NCBI RefSeq assembly: GCF_005049235.1
Contig: NZ_SUMD01000002.1
Span: 124,001-188,000, forward strand
Direction of reading: 5' to 3'
DNA length: 64,000 nucleotides
Source of the DNA: Rhodococcus oryzae
GTDB lineage: Bacteria > Actinomycetota > Actinomycetes > Mycobacteriales > Mycobacteriaceae
Below the pieces are notes generated by a model. That model made no database searches. It was not told where the DNA came from and saw nothing but the letters and a program-made list of their open reading frames with translations. The position numbers were made by a program, and so were the translations under genes. Position 1 is the first letter of the stretch; every line of letters begins with the position of its first letter. Positions 56,670-64,000 of the stretch are shown here, in pieces.

Positions 56670-57273
56670 CGCGCGCGAACGTCGCCCAGGCCTTGGCGGC
56701 GACCGCGCCGCCGGGCCGGACCGCGGTGAGCACCACGTCCACCCGCGGCTCGCCGTCCTGGACGTATTCCTGCAGTACCTCACCGGAACAGGCCAGGGTG
56801 TCCCCCTCGGATACCCGCTCGAGGAACCGGGTCCGGAACCGCCGCACCGACTCCGGGCCCAGCCAGTCGGTGGCGAAGTTGGCCAGCAGGCCGGAGGCGA
56901 CGGCGTCGGTCGCCGAGCCGTGCGACCAGGAGTCGGCGATCAGCCTGCCCTCGGCGTCGCGGAACTCGGTCAGCTGCTCGGACTCGTTGCCGCGGGAGTG
57001 CACGTTGAGCCGATCGCCTGCCCGCGGCGGGGGGCCGAAGAACCGGCAGTCCTGCTCGGCGGGCATGGCCTGCTGATCCGGCCGGGCCGAACCCGGCACG
57101 AGCCCTTCGAAGCAGAGGTAGGTCGGCGGCACCACCGGACGCTCGGCGTCGCGGTACGCGCCGTGGGTGGAGCGGATGGCCTCCGCGAACTCGAGGATCT
57201 TGCCGCGCTCCAGGTCGACGGTGACGCCGGTGAACGGCGCCCCCACCGTGCTCGCTGCGGTTGTGGTGATCAT
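56662..57273 (-). CDS. MaoC/FAS1-like dehydratase-domain protein
   Basis: 203 residues. An N-terminal hot-dog domain of the MaoC_dehydrat_N type (VTVDLERGKILEFAEAIRSTHGAYRD, VPPTYLCFEGL) is followed by a second hot-dog half (ERVSEGDTLACSGEVLQEY). The usual catalytic D-x4-H of MaoC hydratases is not evident, so it may be the non-catalytic partner or a thioesterase-like binder. Strong ribosome site AAGGAGGTG. Divergent from kshA, so probably part of the same catabolic locus. Confidence 0.75.
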   Translation of the reverse strand: MITTTAASTVGAPFTGVTVDLERGKILEFAEAIRSTHGAYRDAERPVVPPTYLCFEGLVPGSARPDQQAMPAEQDCRFFGPPPRAGDRLNVHSRGNESEQLTEFRDAEGRLIADSWSHGSATDAVASGLLANFATDWLGPESVRRFRTRFLERVSEGDTLACSGEVLQEYVQDGEPRVDVVLTAVRPGGAVAAKAWATFARAS

Positions 57274-57514
57274 CGATCCGCACCTCCTTCGATCAGTTCG
57301 GATACCGCGACGTTAGGTCCGCGAGAGGGTTCGACGGCATCCCCTTCCCGCTGATCGGGAGACCCCGGGCACCGGCTTGCTGGGCGGGGGCGAAATCGTC
57401 CCGGTCAGCGGGAAGGCCCCATGAACTCGCATGCCGTCGCCCCGAAGTATGAGGCGCATCACATCAGTGCGTTTCTCGAGCGCGTTTGTCTCGAGAGTGA
57501 GAGAAGAGGTGGCA
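57274..57514 (+). promoter_or_regulatory. kshA-side divergent control region
   Basis: About 240 bases between the MaoC-like gene and kshA. CCTTCCCGCTGA (57343-57354) and TCAGCGGGAAGG (57405-57416) are perfect 12-bp inverted arms 50 bases apart. They could be paired sites for the IclR regulator encoded downstream of this cluster. No KstR or KstR2 consensus is seen. Confidence 0.45.
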
Positions 57515-58678
57515 ATGGCGCTGCAATCCAAGTCCGAAGCCGACGAGGTCAGGATGATCGAGGCGGCGGCGGCCCCTACCCGGTTTGCCCGTGGTTGGCA
57601 CTGCCTTGGCCTGCTGAAGTCGTTCCAGGACGGAAAGCCGCACGAGGTCAAGGCCTTCGGCACGTCGCTGGTCGTGTTCCAGTCGGAGTCGGACGGCAAG
57701 ATCAACGTGCTCGACGCGTTCTGCCGGCACATGGGCGGCAATCTCGCCCAGGGCACCGTCAAGGGTGACTCGATCGCCTGCCCGTTCCACGACTGGCGCT
57801 GGGGCGGCAACGGCAAGTGCACGGACATCCCCTACGCCCGCCGCGTTCCCCCGCTCGCGCGCACCCGCGCCTGGCCGACGCTCGAGCGCAACGGCCAGCT
57901 GTACGTGTGGCACGACCCGCAGGGCAGCAAGCCCACCGACGAGGTGACCATCCCTGAGATCGAGGGTTTCGGCACCGACGAGTGGACCGCCTTGACCTGG
58001 AACTCCATGCTGATCGAGGGCTCGCACTGCCGCGAGATCGTCGACAACGTGGTGGACATGGCGCACTTCTTCTACGTGCACTACTCGTTCCCGCGCTTCT
58101 TCAAGAACGTCTTCGAGGGTCACGTGGCCACCCAGTACATGCGTTCGACCCCGCGCCACGACATCTCGGTCGGCACCAGCTACGACGATCCGAACTCCAC
58201 CCTGCGTTCGGACGCCTCGTACTTCGGCCCGTCCTACATGATCGACTGGCTCTGGAGCGATGCCCAGGGGATGACGATCGAGACGGTCCTCGTCAACTGC
58301 CACTACCCGGTCGACGAGAACTCCTTCGTGCTGCAGTACGGCGCGATGGTCAAGAAGCCGCAGGGCATGTCGGACGAGGCGGCCGAGGCGATGGCCAAGC
58401 AGTTCGCCGAGGGAGTCGAGATGGGCTTCGAGCAGGACGTCGAGATCTGGAAGAACAAGGCGCCCATCGACAACCCGCTGCTGTCCGAGGAGGACGGCCC
58501 CGTGTACCAGCTGCGCCGTTGGTACAAGCAGTTCTACGTGGATGTCGAGGACATCACCGAGGACATGACCAAGCGCTTCGAATTCGAGATCGACACCGAT
58601 CGGGCCGTGAAGAGCTGGGAGGCGGAGGTCGCCGAGAACATCGCCAACGGCGTCGTCCCGCTCCAGACCAACGCCTGA
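57515..58678 (+). CDS. kshA: 3-ketosteroid 9-alpha-hydroxylase oxygenase KshA-like
   Basis: 387-residue Rieske non-heme iron oxygenase. Rieske ligands Cys70-x-His72 (CRHMGG) and Cys89-x2-His92 (CPFHDW). The mononuclear iron motif is DNVVDMAHFFYVH with His184 and His189. Similarity to M. tuberculosis KshA is extensive (FARGWHCLG, GPSYMIDWL, QLRRWYKQFYVDV). KshA hydroxylates C9 of 3-ketosteroids and, with delta1-dehydrogenation, opens ring B. It needs a reductase (KshB), not found nearby. ATG at 57515 after AGAGGT. Confidence 0.9.
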   Translation: MALQSKSEADEVRMIEAAAAPTRFARGWHCLGLLKSFQDGKPHEVKAFGTSLVVFQSESDGKINVLDAFCRHMGGNLAQGTVKGDSIACPFHDWRWGGNGKCTDIPYARRVPPLARTRAWPTLERNGQLYVWHDPQGSKPTDEVTIPEIEGFGTDEWTALTWNSMLIEGSHCREIVDNVVDMAHFFYVHYSFPRFFKNVFEGHVATQYMRSTPRHDISVGTSYDDPNSTLRSDASYFGPSYMIDWLWSDAQGMTIETVLVNCHYPVDENSFVLQYGAMVKKPQGMSDEAAEAMAKQFAEGVEMGFEQDVEIWKNKAPIDNPLLSEEDGPVYQLRRWYKQFYVDVEDITEDMTKRFEFEIDTDRAVKSWEAEVAENIANGVVPLQTNA

Positions 58679-58726
58679 ACCACCACCGACTTCCAGCCTC
58701 ACAGCTAGACAAGAAGGAACATCACC

Positions 58727-59908
58727 ATGACCAACAAGGCCATCGACAACCTCATCGAGATCGCGGATCAGATCCGCGACCAGGCAACGGAGGCCGAGCG
58801 GATCGGCCGCCTGCCCGACGACACCGCGAAGAAGCTCAAGGCGGCAGGCCCGATCAAGCTGCTGCAGCCCAAGCAGTACGGCGGCTTCGAGGCGCATCCC
58901 CGTGAGTTCTCGGAGACCGTCATGAAGGCGGCCTCGCTCGATCCGGCCACCGGCTGGGTGTGCGGCATCGTCGGCGTGCACCCCTGGCAGCTGGCCTTCG
59001 CGGACCCGAAGGTCCAGGAAGAGGTGTGGGGCCAGGACAACGACACCTGGATCGCGTCGCCGTACGCGCCCACCGGCATCGCCAAGCCGGTCGACGGTGG
59101 CTACATCTTCAACGGCCGCTGGCAGTTCTCCTCCGGCACCGATCACTGTGACTGGATCTTCCTGGGCGCCATGGAAGGCGACAAGGACGGCAACATGGCG
59201 CTGCCGCCGCGCATGCTACACATGATCCTGCCGCGCAAGGATTACGAGATCGTCGAGGATTCCTGGAACGTCGTGGGCCTCAAGGGAACCGGATCCAAGG
59301 ACGTCATCGTGCGGGACGCCTTCGTGCCCTCCTACCGGGTGATGGACGGCGACGAGGTGATCAACGGAACCGCGCAGAAGAACGCCGGCATGACCGAGAC
59401 CCTCTACAAGATGCCCTGGTCCAACATGTTCCCGCTCGGCATCTCCTCCGCCGTCATCGGCATCGCCGAGGGCGCGCTGGCCGCCCACCTGGACTACCAG
59501 CGTGACCGGGTCGGGGCGCAGGGCACCGCGGTCAAGGACGACCCGTACGTGCTGTTCGCGATCGGCGAGGCCGCCGCGGACATCAATGCCGCCCGCCAGG
59601 AACTGCTCGCGAACGTCGACAAGATGTGGGACATCGTCGAATCCGGCAAGGAGGTCTCCTTCGCGGATCGCGCGGCCGGTCGTCGCACCCAGGTCCGTGC
59701 CGCCTGGCGCGCCGTCGGCGCCGTCGACCAGATCTTCGCCCGCTCCGGCGGCAACGCGCTGCGCATGGACAAGCCGCTGCAGCGGTACTGGCGTGACGCG
59801 CACGCCGGCCTGGCCCACGCCATCCACGTGCCCAGCACCGTCTACCACGCTTCCGCGGTGAGCTCGCTCGGTCTCGACCCGGCCGAAAACCTCAAGTCGA
59901 TGATCTGA
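58727..59908 (+). CDS. hsaA: Flavin-dependent monooxygenase, HsaA-like
   Basis: 393 residues of the acyl-CoA-dehydrogenase fold used by two-component phenol hydroxylases. FNGRWQFSSGTDHCDW, GTGSKDVIVRDAFVP and RAGRRTQVRAAWRAV-type segments match HsaA, which hydroxylates the phenolic secosteroid (3-HSA) to a catechol using FMNH2 from HsaB. No hsaB gene is in the window. ATG with AAGGA upstream, 48 bases after kshA. Confidence 0.88.
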   Translation: MTNKAIDNLIEIADQIRDQATEAERIGRLPDDTAKKLKAAGPIKLLQPKQYGGFEAHPREFSETVMKAASLDPATGWVCGIVGVHPWQLAFADPKVQEEVWGQDNDTWIASPYAPTGIAKPVDGGYIFNGRWQFSSGTDHCDWIFLGAMEGDKDGNMALPPRMLHMILPRKDYEIVEDSWNVVGLKGTGSKDVIVRDAFVPSYRVMDGDEVINGTAQKNAGMTETLYKMPWSNMFPLGISSAVIGIAEGALAAHLDYQRDRVGAQGTAVKDDPYVLFAIGEAAADINAARQELLANVDKMWDIVESGKEVSFADRAAGRRTQVRAAWRAVGAVDQIFARSGGNALRMDKPLQRYWRDAHAGLAHAIHVPSTVYHASAVSSLGLDPAENLKSMI

Positions 59909-59950
59909 TCCGGTCCCGCACAAGCACTGAAAACAGAAGAAGGACAACAC

Positions 59951-60856
59951 ATGACTGACATCAAGGGCTTGGGCTACATCAAGGTCCAGACCAACGACAT
60001 GGAGCGCTGGCGCAAGTTCGCCTTCGACGTGCTCGGCTTCGCCGAGGGCTCGGGTCCGGACGAGAACGCCATCTATCTGCGGATGGACGAGCGCGCCGCG
60101 CGCATCGTCATCGTGCCGGGTGACGCCGACGAGGTCGTCACCATTGGCTGGGAGGTGCGCGACCACGCCGCCCTGGTCCGAGTGCAGGAGGCCGTCGAGG
60201 CCGCGGGCATCGCGGTCAAGCCGCTCTCGCTGGAGGAGGCCGACGCCCGCCGGGTGGAGGAGGTCATCACCTTCCAGGATCCGACCGGTGCCACCCTCGA
60301 GATCTTCCACGGCGCGGTCCTCGACCACAGCCCGGTCGTCACCCCGTTCGGTGCCAAGTTCGTCACGGGCGCACAGGGTCTCGGCCACGTGGTGCTGCCG
60401 GTGATGGACATCAACGGTGCCTTCGCCTTCTACACCGAGGTGCTCGGGTTCCTGCCGCGCGGCGCGTTCCGCATCCCGGCACCGCCGGAGTTCGGCCCGA
60501 TGCGGGTGCGCTTCATGGGCGTCAACGAGCGCCACCACAGCCTGGCGCTGTGCCCCGCCCCGCACGGCGGTGCCCCCGGCCTGGTGCACATCATGGTCGA
60601 GGTCGACACCCTCGACGCCGTCGGCCAGGCGCTCGACCGCGTCGTCAAGGACGGCTTCTCGGTCTCCTCGACGCTGGGCAGGCACACCAACGACAAGATG
60701 GTCTCGTTCTACGTTCGCGCTCCCGGAGGCTGGGACATCGAATTCGGAACCGAGGGCATGCGGGTGGACGAGAAGTACTACTCCGCGGAGGAGATCACCG
60801 CCGACAGCTACTGGGGCCACGACTGGTCCGGCAGCGAGCCCCTGGCGGCTATGTAG
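59951..60856 (+). CDS. hsaC: Extradiol catechol dioxygenase, HsaC-like
   Basis: 301 residues, two glyoxalase-type modules. Iron ligands His146 (GLGHVV), His213 (LVHIM) and Glu264 (WDIEFGTEG) are in place, with the active-site His195 in ERHHS. HsaC cleaves the catechol ring made by HsaA. ATG with AAGGA upstream; third gene of the operon. Confidence 0.9.
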   Translation: MTDIKGLGYIKVQTNDMERWRKFAFDVLGFAEGSGPDENAIYLRMDERAARIVIVPGDADEVVTIGWEVRDHAALVRVQEAVEAAGIAVKPLSLEEADARRVEEVITFQDPTGATLEIFHGAVLDHSPVVTPFGAKFVTGAQGLGHVVLPVMDINGAFAFYTEVLGFLPRGAFRIPAPPEFGPMRVRFMGVNERHHSLALCPAPHGGAPGLVHIMVEVDTLDAVGQALDRVVKDGFSVSSTLGRHTNDKMVSFYVRAPGGWDIEFGTEGMRVDEKYYSAEEITADSYWGHDWSGSEPLAAM

Positions 60857-60965
60857 TCACACCCCCCTCACTTCGCGCGCGGTCCCACCGTTCGTGTGCA
60901 TCATCAGCGCACAGGCACCGGGTCCGCGCGTGAGGTGTATTCAGACCCAGATAGAGAGGACCGCA

Positions 60966-62441
60966 ATGACGAGCAACACCGGGACCGTCCATCCGAGGTC
61001 GGCCCATGAGATCGAACAGTGGGACCACGAGGCCGATGTGGTGGTGGCGGGGTTCGGCGTTGCCGGTGCGTCAGCGGCCGTGGCCGCGGCCCAGGAAGGC
61101 GCCGACGTGCTGGTGCTCGAGCGCACCGGCGGATGGGGCGGCGCGGCCGCGATGGCAGGCGGGTTCATCTATCTCGGCGGCGGCACCCCACTCCAAAAGG
61201 CTTGTGGCTTCGAGGATTCCGTTGAGAGCATGAAGGCCTTCATGACGGCGGCACTCGGCCCCGGCGTGGACGCCGAGAAGATCGACGCGTATTGCCAGGG
61301 CAGCGTGGACCACTACGGCTGGCTGGTCGAGTGCGGCGTGCCGTTCAAGGCGAGCTTCTGGGGCGAGCCGGGCTGGGAACCGCCGGGCGACGACGGTCTG
61401 CAGTACACCGGCGGCGAGAACGCCGCGCCGTTCGCCGCGACCATCCCGCCTGCTCCGCGCGGGCACGTGCCGCAGATGGCGGACAAGCAGTCCGGCGGCG
61501 AGCGCGGTGGCGGCTACATGTTGATGAAGCCGCTCACCGACACCGCGGCCGGCCTCGGCGTGCGCTCGGTCTACGACACCCGCGCGCGGACCTTGGTCAC
61601 CGACGAGACCGGCCGGGTGGTCGGCGTGCTGGCGACGCAGTACGGGAAGGAGATCGCCATCCGGGCCCGCCGCGGCGTTGTGCTCGCGACCGGCAGCTTC
61701 GCGTACAACGACCAGATGGTCGAGGCGTACGCGCCCCGGCTGGTCGGCCGTCCCGCCGCCTCGATCGAGGAGCACGACGGCCGCGCGATCCAGATGGCGC
61801 AGGCGCTCGGCGCGGATCTGGCGCACATGGACGCCACCGAGGTCGCGTTCTTCTGCGACCCGCAGCTGTTCATCCGCGGCATCCTGGTCAACGGGCGGGG
61901 CCAGCGCTTCATCAACGAGGACACCTATCCCGGCCGGGTCGGGCAGGCGACCCTGATCGAGAACCAGAACCAGGCGTTCCTGGTGATCGACGAGGCCGCG
62001 TACGAGGAGGCGTTGACCACCCCCACCGCGACCCCGTTCCTGCGGCATCAGCCGGCGTGGGTCTGCGAGACGGTCGAAGAACTCGAGGCGGAGATGGGGC
62101 TGCCCGCGGGCACCCTGCAGTCCACCGTCGAGGTCTACAACCGGCACGCCGCGAATGGTGAGGACCCGGTACTCGGCAAGAAGCCGGAATGGGTCAAGCC
62201 GATCGGGTCGCCGGTCGCGGCGATCGACCTGCGCGGGTTCACCGGCGGGTTCACCCTGGGCGGGCTGCGCACCAGCGTCGACTCCGAGGTGCTGCACGTG
62301 TCGGGTGCGCCGATCCCCGGCCTGTTCGGCGCCGGTCGGTGCACCGCGGGGGTGTCCGCAGGCGGGTATGCGAGCGGTGCGTCGCTCGGCGACGGCAGCT
62401 TTTTCGGCCGCCGTGCGGGCCGGTCCGCCGCCAAGGGCTGA
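60966..62441 (+). CDS. FAD-dependent dehydrogenase, KstD/fumarate-reductase-like
   Basis: 491 residues. N-terminal FAD motif DVVVAGFGVAGASAAVAAAQEGADVLVLE, and a C-terminal flavin-binding segment IPGLFGAGRCTAGVSAGGYASGASL. It belongs to the flavoprotein family containing 3-ketosteroid delta1-dehydrogenases and urocanate/fumarate reductases. It sits with kshA/hsaA/hsaC, so steroid delta1- or delta4-dehydrogenation is likely but not proven. AGAGAGGA precedes the ATG. Last gene of the operon before a strong terminator. Confidence 0.84.
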   Translation: MTSNTGTVHPRSAHEIEQWDHEADVVVAGFGVAGASAAVAAAQEGADVLVLERTGGWGGAAAMAGGFIYLGGGTPLQKACGFEDSVESMKAFMTAALGPGVDAEKIDAYCQGSVDHYGWLVECGVPFKASFWGEPGWEPPGDDGLQYTGGENAAPFAATIPPAPRGHVPQMADKQSGGERGGGYMLMKPLTDTAAGLGVRSVYDTRARTLVTDETGRVVGVLATQYGKEIAIRARRGVVLATGSFAYNDQMVEAYAPRLVGRPAASIEEHDGRAIQMAQALGADLAHMDATEVAFFCDPQLFIRGILVNGRGQRFINEDTYPGRVGQATLIENQNQAFLVIDEAAYEEALTTPTATPFLRHQPAWVCETVEELEAEMGLPAGTLQSTVEVYNRHAANGEDPVLGKKPEWVKPIGSPVAAIDLRGFTGGFTLGGLRTSVDSEVLHVSGAPIPGLFGAGRCTAGVSAGGYASGASLGDGSFFGRRAGRSAAKG

Positions 62442-62476
62442 TCCCACTGAACGGACGATAACCGCTGGTCAACCGC

Positions 62477-62513
62477 AAGGGCCCCGGGTCGAGTCAATCG
62501 ACCCGGGGCCCTT
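62477..62513 (+). terminator. Strong rho-independent terminator of the ksh/hsa operon
   Basis: AAGGGCCCCGGGTCGA (62477-62492) pairs perfectly with TCGACCCGGGGCCCTT (62498-62513), a 16-bp stem with a 5-base loop and a T-run at the 3' side. Confidence 0.93.
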
Positions 62514-62607
62514 TGCCGTCCCGTGACCGAAAACGAACCACTCGGTCGTGTGTGACAGCCGACACAAGCTCGTGCTATCAATAGTCATATTCCTAATCGA
62601 AACACCC

Positions 62608-62629
62608 CGGTCGGACCCCTAGCCGACCG
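62608..62629. promoter_or_regulatory. Inverted repeat upstream of iclR gene
   Basis: CGGTCGG (62608-62614), 8 bases, CCGACCG (62623-62629): perfect arms 49 bases before the IclR start. Possible operator or leader hairpin. Confidence 0.45.
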
Positions 62630-62677
62630 TCGCACCAACCCGGCGCCCCCAGCCGCCAAGCACTCCCGGAGGACTCC

Positions 62678-63541
62678 ATGACAACTTTGGTCGACGCCAG
62701 CACCCCGAGCGCCGTACTCGATCGCGTCTCGCTCGTTCTGGATGCCTTCGACGGACCGGGCCGGCTGACGCTCGCTCAGGTGGTTCGGCGCACCGGGCTG
62801 CCGCGCTCCTCGGCGCACCGGATGCTCGAACGGCTCGTCCACCTCCGCTGGCTGCGCAGGCAGGGTCGCGACTACGAGCTGGGCATGCGCCTGGTGGAGC
62901 TCGGCTCCCTCGCGGTGCACCAGGATCGGATGCACCGGGCCGCGCTGCCGTTCCTGCACGAGCTGCACCGGGTGACCGGCCACGTCGTCCACCTGGCGAT
63001 CCTCGACGGCCCCGACGTCGTGTACCTCGAGAAGATCGGTGGCCGGATGGCCGCCGCCATCCCGACCCGCGTCGGCGGCCGCTACCCCGCGCACTGCACC
63101 GGGGTGGGCAAGGCGATCCTCGGGTTCGCGGGCGAGGCCCAGCTCGCGGCTCTCGACGGCGACCTCCTCAGCCGCAAGACCAAGTACTCCATCTCCACCG
63201 GGGCCCAGCTCCGCGCCGAGCTGGCCAAGGTGCGCGAGCAGGGCATCGCCTACGAGCGGGAGGAGTCGCTGCCCGGGTTCGGCTGCGTGGCGGCCCCGAT
63301 CGGAAACATCGGCGAAGCTGTCGCGGCCGTCTCGATCTGCGGTCCGGTCTCGCAGATGAAGCTCGACCACCGACTCGCCGCACCCGTCCGGATGACCGCG
63401 CTGGGAATCTGGCGCAACATCGAGGGTGGCCCGGTCCGGGTCCAGCCGACCCTGCAGCAGCAGCCTCGCCCCATCCTGGGCGGGCCGTCGGCCCACCGCG
63501 CCCGCCCCGCGGCGGCGCCCACGGATCTGCAGTACGCATGA
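62678..63541 (+). CDS. IclR-family transcriptional regulator
   Basis: 287 residues. The winged HTH LTLAQVVRRTGLPRSSAHRMLERLVHLRWLRRQGRDYELG is followed by an effector domain (AHCTGVGKAILGF, GIAYEREESLPGFGCVAAPI). The last 45 residues form a Pro/Gln/Arg tail not typical of the family. GGAGGA precedes the ATG. Likely regulator of the adjacent ksh/hsa operon; it overlaps the downstream esterase by four bases. Confidence 0.92.
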   Translation: MTTLVDASTPSAVLDRVSLVLDAFDGPGRLTLAQVVRRTGLPRSSAHRMLERLVHLRWLRRQGRDYELGMRLVELGSLAVHQDRMHRAALPFLHELHRVTGHVVHLAILDGPDVVYLEKIGGRMAAAIPTRVGGRYPAHCTGVGKAILGFAGEAQLAALDGDLLSRKTKYSISTGAQLRAELAKVREQGIAYEREESLPGFGCVAAPIGNIGEAVAAVSICGPVSQMKLDHRLAAPVRMTALGIWRNIEGGPVRVQPTLQQQPRPILGGPSAHRARPAAAPTDLQYA

Positions 63542-64000
63542 GCGTCGACGCCGAGGTGGCAGCGATCCTCGACGCGCTGAACGCCGGCTTCCCGAAGGTC
63601 GAGACCATGACCGGCGCGCAGGCGCGCGCCGCCATCCGGGCCAGGCTGGTGCGGCCCGATCAGCCGGAGCAGGTCGCCGAGATCACCGAACGCGTGGTCC
63701 CCGGTCCCTGCTCGGATCTGCCGGTCCGGATCTACCGGCCCGCGGTCACCGCAGGCGCGGAGGTGCCGATCGTCGTGTTCGCGCACGGCGGCGGGTTCGT
63801 GTTCTGTGATCTGGACACCCACGACGGGATCTGTCGGGCGATGGCCAACGGTGTCGGGGCGATCGTGATCTCGGTCGATTACCGGCTGGCCCCGGAGGCG
63901 CGGTGGCCCGCCGCCGCCGAGGACGTCTACGCCGTGGTGGCGTGGGCGGCCGAGCACGCGGCGGAACTCGGTGGCGACGCCGGCCGCATCGTGGTCGGCG
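63538..64000 (+). CDS. HSL-type alpha/beta hydrolase, N-terminal part (cut by window edge)
   Basis: 154 codons visible. HGGGFVFCDLDTHDG is the HGGG oxyanion-hole motif of the hormone-sensitive-lipase family, followed by ISVDYRLAPEARWPAAAED. The window ends before the GDSAGG nucleophile. Coupled to iclR through ATGA. Might hydrolyse a steroid ester or another acyl ester. Confidence 0.88.
   Translation, partial: MSVDAEVAAILDALNAGFPKVETMTGAQARAAIRARLVRPDQPEQVAEITERVVPGPCSDLPVRIYRPAVTAGAEVPIVVFAHGGGFVFCDLDTHDGICRAMANGVGAIVISVDYRLAPEARWPAAAEDVYAVVAWAAEHAAELGGDAGRIVVG

Overview
The window is a GC-rich actinobacterial chromosome segment centred on the replication origin. Gene order on both sides of dnaA (gyrB, dciA, recF, gnd, dnaN, dnaA, rpmH, rnpA, yidD, yidC, khpB, rsmG, parA, parB, GNAT, cwlM, trxA, trxB, anti-sigma factor, sigM, murJ-pseudokinase, DUF6049, mutT4, pcnA) follows the Mycobacterium tuberculosis Rv0001-Rv0005 and Rv3907c-Rv3924c blocks. 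The gnd insertion between dnaN and recF, a Ddn-like protein, a DUF4185 protein and a steroid-type catabolic cluster point to a mycolate-containing member of Mycobacteriales, most like Rhodococcus or Nocardia. I cannot name the species from sequence alone.

Layout. 1-10.5 kb: replication genes on the minus strand (dnaA, dnaN, gnd, recF, dciA, gyrB). A three-gene oxidation cassette (PF10118 putative diiron protein, iron-sulfur flavoreductase, epoxide-hydrolase-like enzyme) sits between dciA and gyrB, which are usually adjacent. The oriC lies between dnaA and dnaN, and a second pair of perfect DnaA boxes lies upstream of dnaA. dnaA probably starts at a TTG, as in M. tuberculosis, behind a Shine-Dalgarno sequence that can be folded into a hairpin. 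11-13.7 kb: rpmH-rnpA-yidD-yidC-khpB on the plus strand, closed by a terminator.

13.8-20.9 kb: the segregation region. Apart from one small HTH gene, about 2.7 kb carries no convincing gene but holds seven parS-like sites, counting one at the rsmG start. An eighth, perfect site lies inside the parA reading frame. The region also has a perfect DnaA box and duplicated C-rich tracts. It reads as a dedicated centromere next to rsmG-parA-parB.

20.9-37.5 kb: the cell-envelope and redox block (cwlM, trxA, trxB, sigM and its anti-sigma factor, MurJ fused to a pseudokinase, DUF6049, mutT4, pcnA), interrupted by a TetR gene, a small exported protein and a divergent OYE/TetR pair. 37.5-53.2 kb: accessory genes: DUF4185 secreted protein, TetR-DUF418-hydrolase operon, divergent Ddn-like/TetR and epimerase/TetR pairs with clear tandem operators, transporters, a Cys-tailed SdpI-like protein and leuS. 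53.2-64 kb: lipid/steroid genes: secreted lipase, ketosteroid-isomerase-like protein behind a perfect KstR-type box, MaoC-like protein, then kshA-hsaA-hsaC-FAD dehydrogenase ending at a strong terminator, an IclR regulator and a truncated HSL-type esterase at the window edge.

No tRNA, rRNA, CRISPR array, insertion sequence or prophage was recognised. All calls are by eye from sequence and family knowledge; no database search was run.
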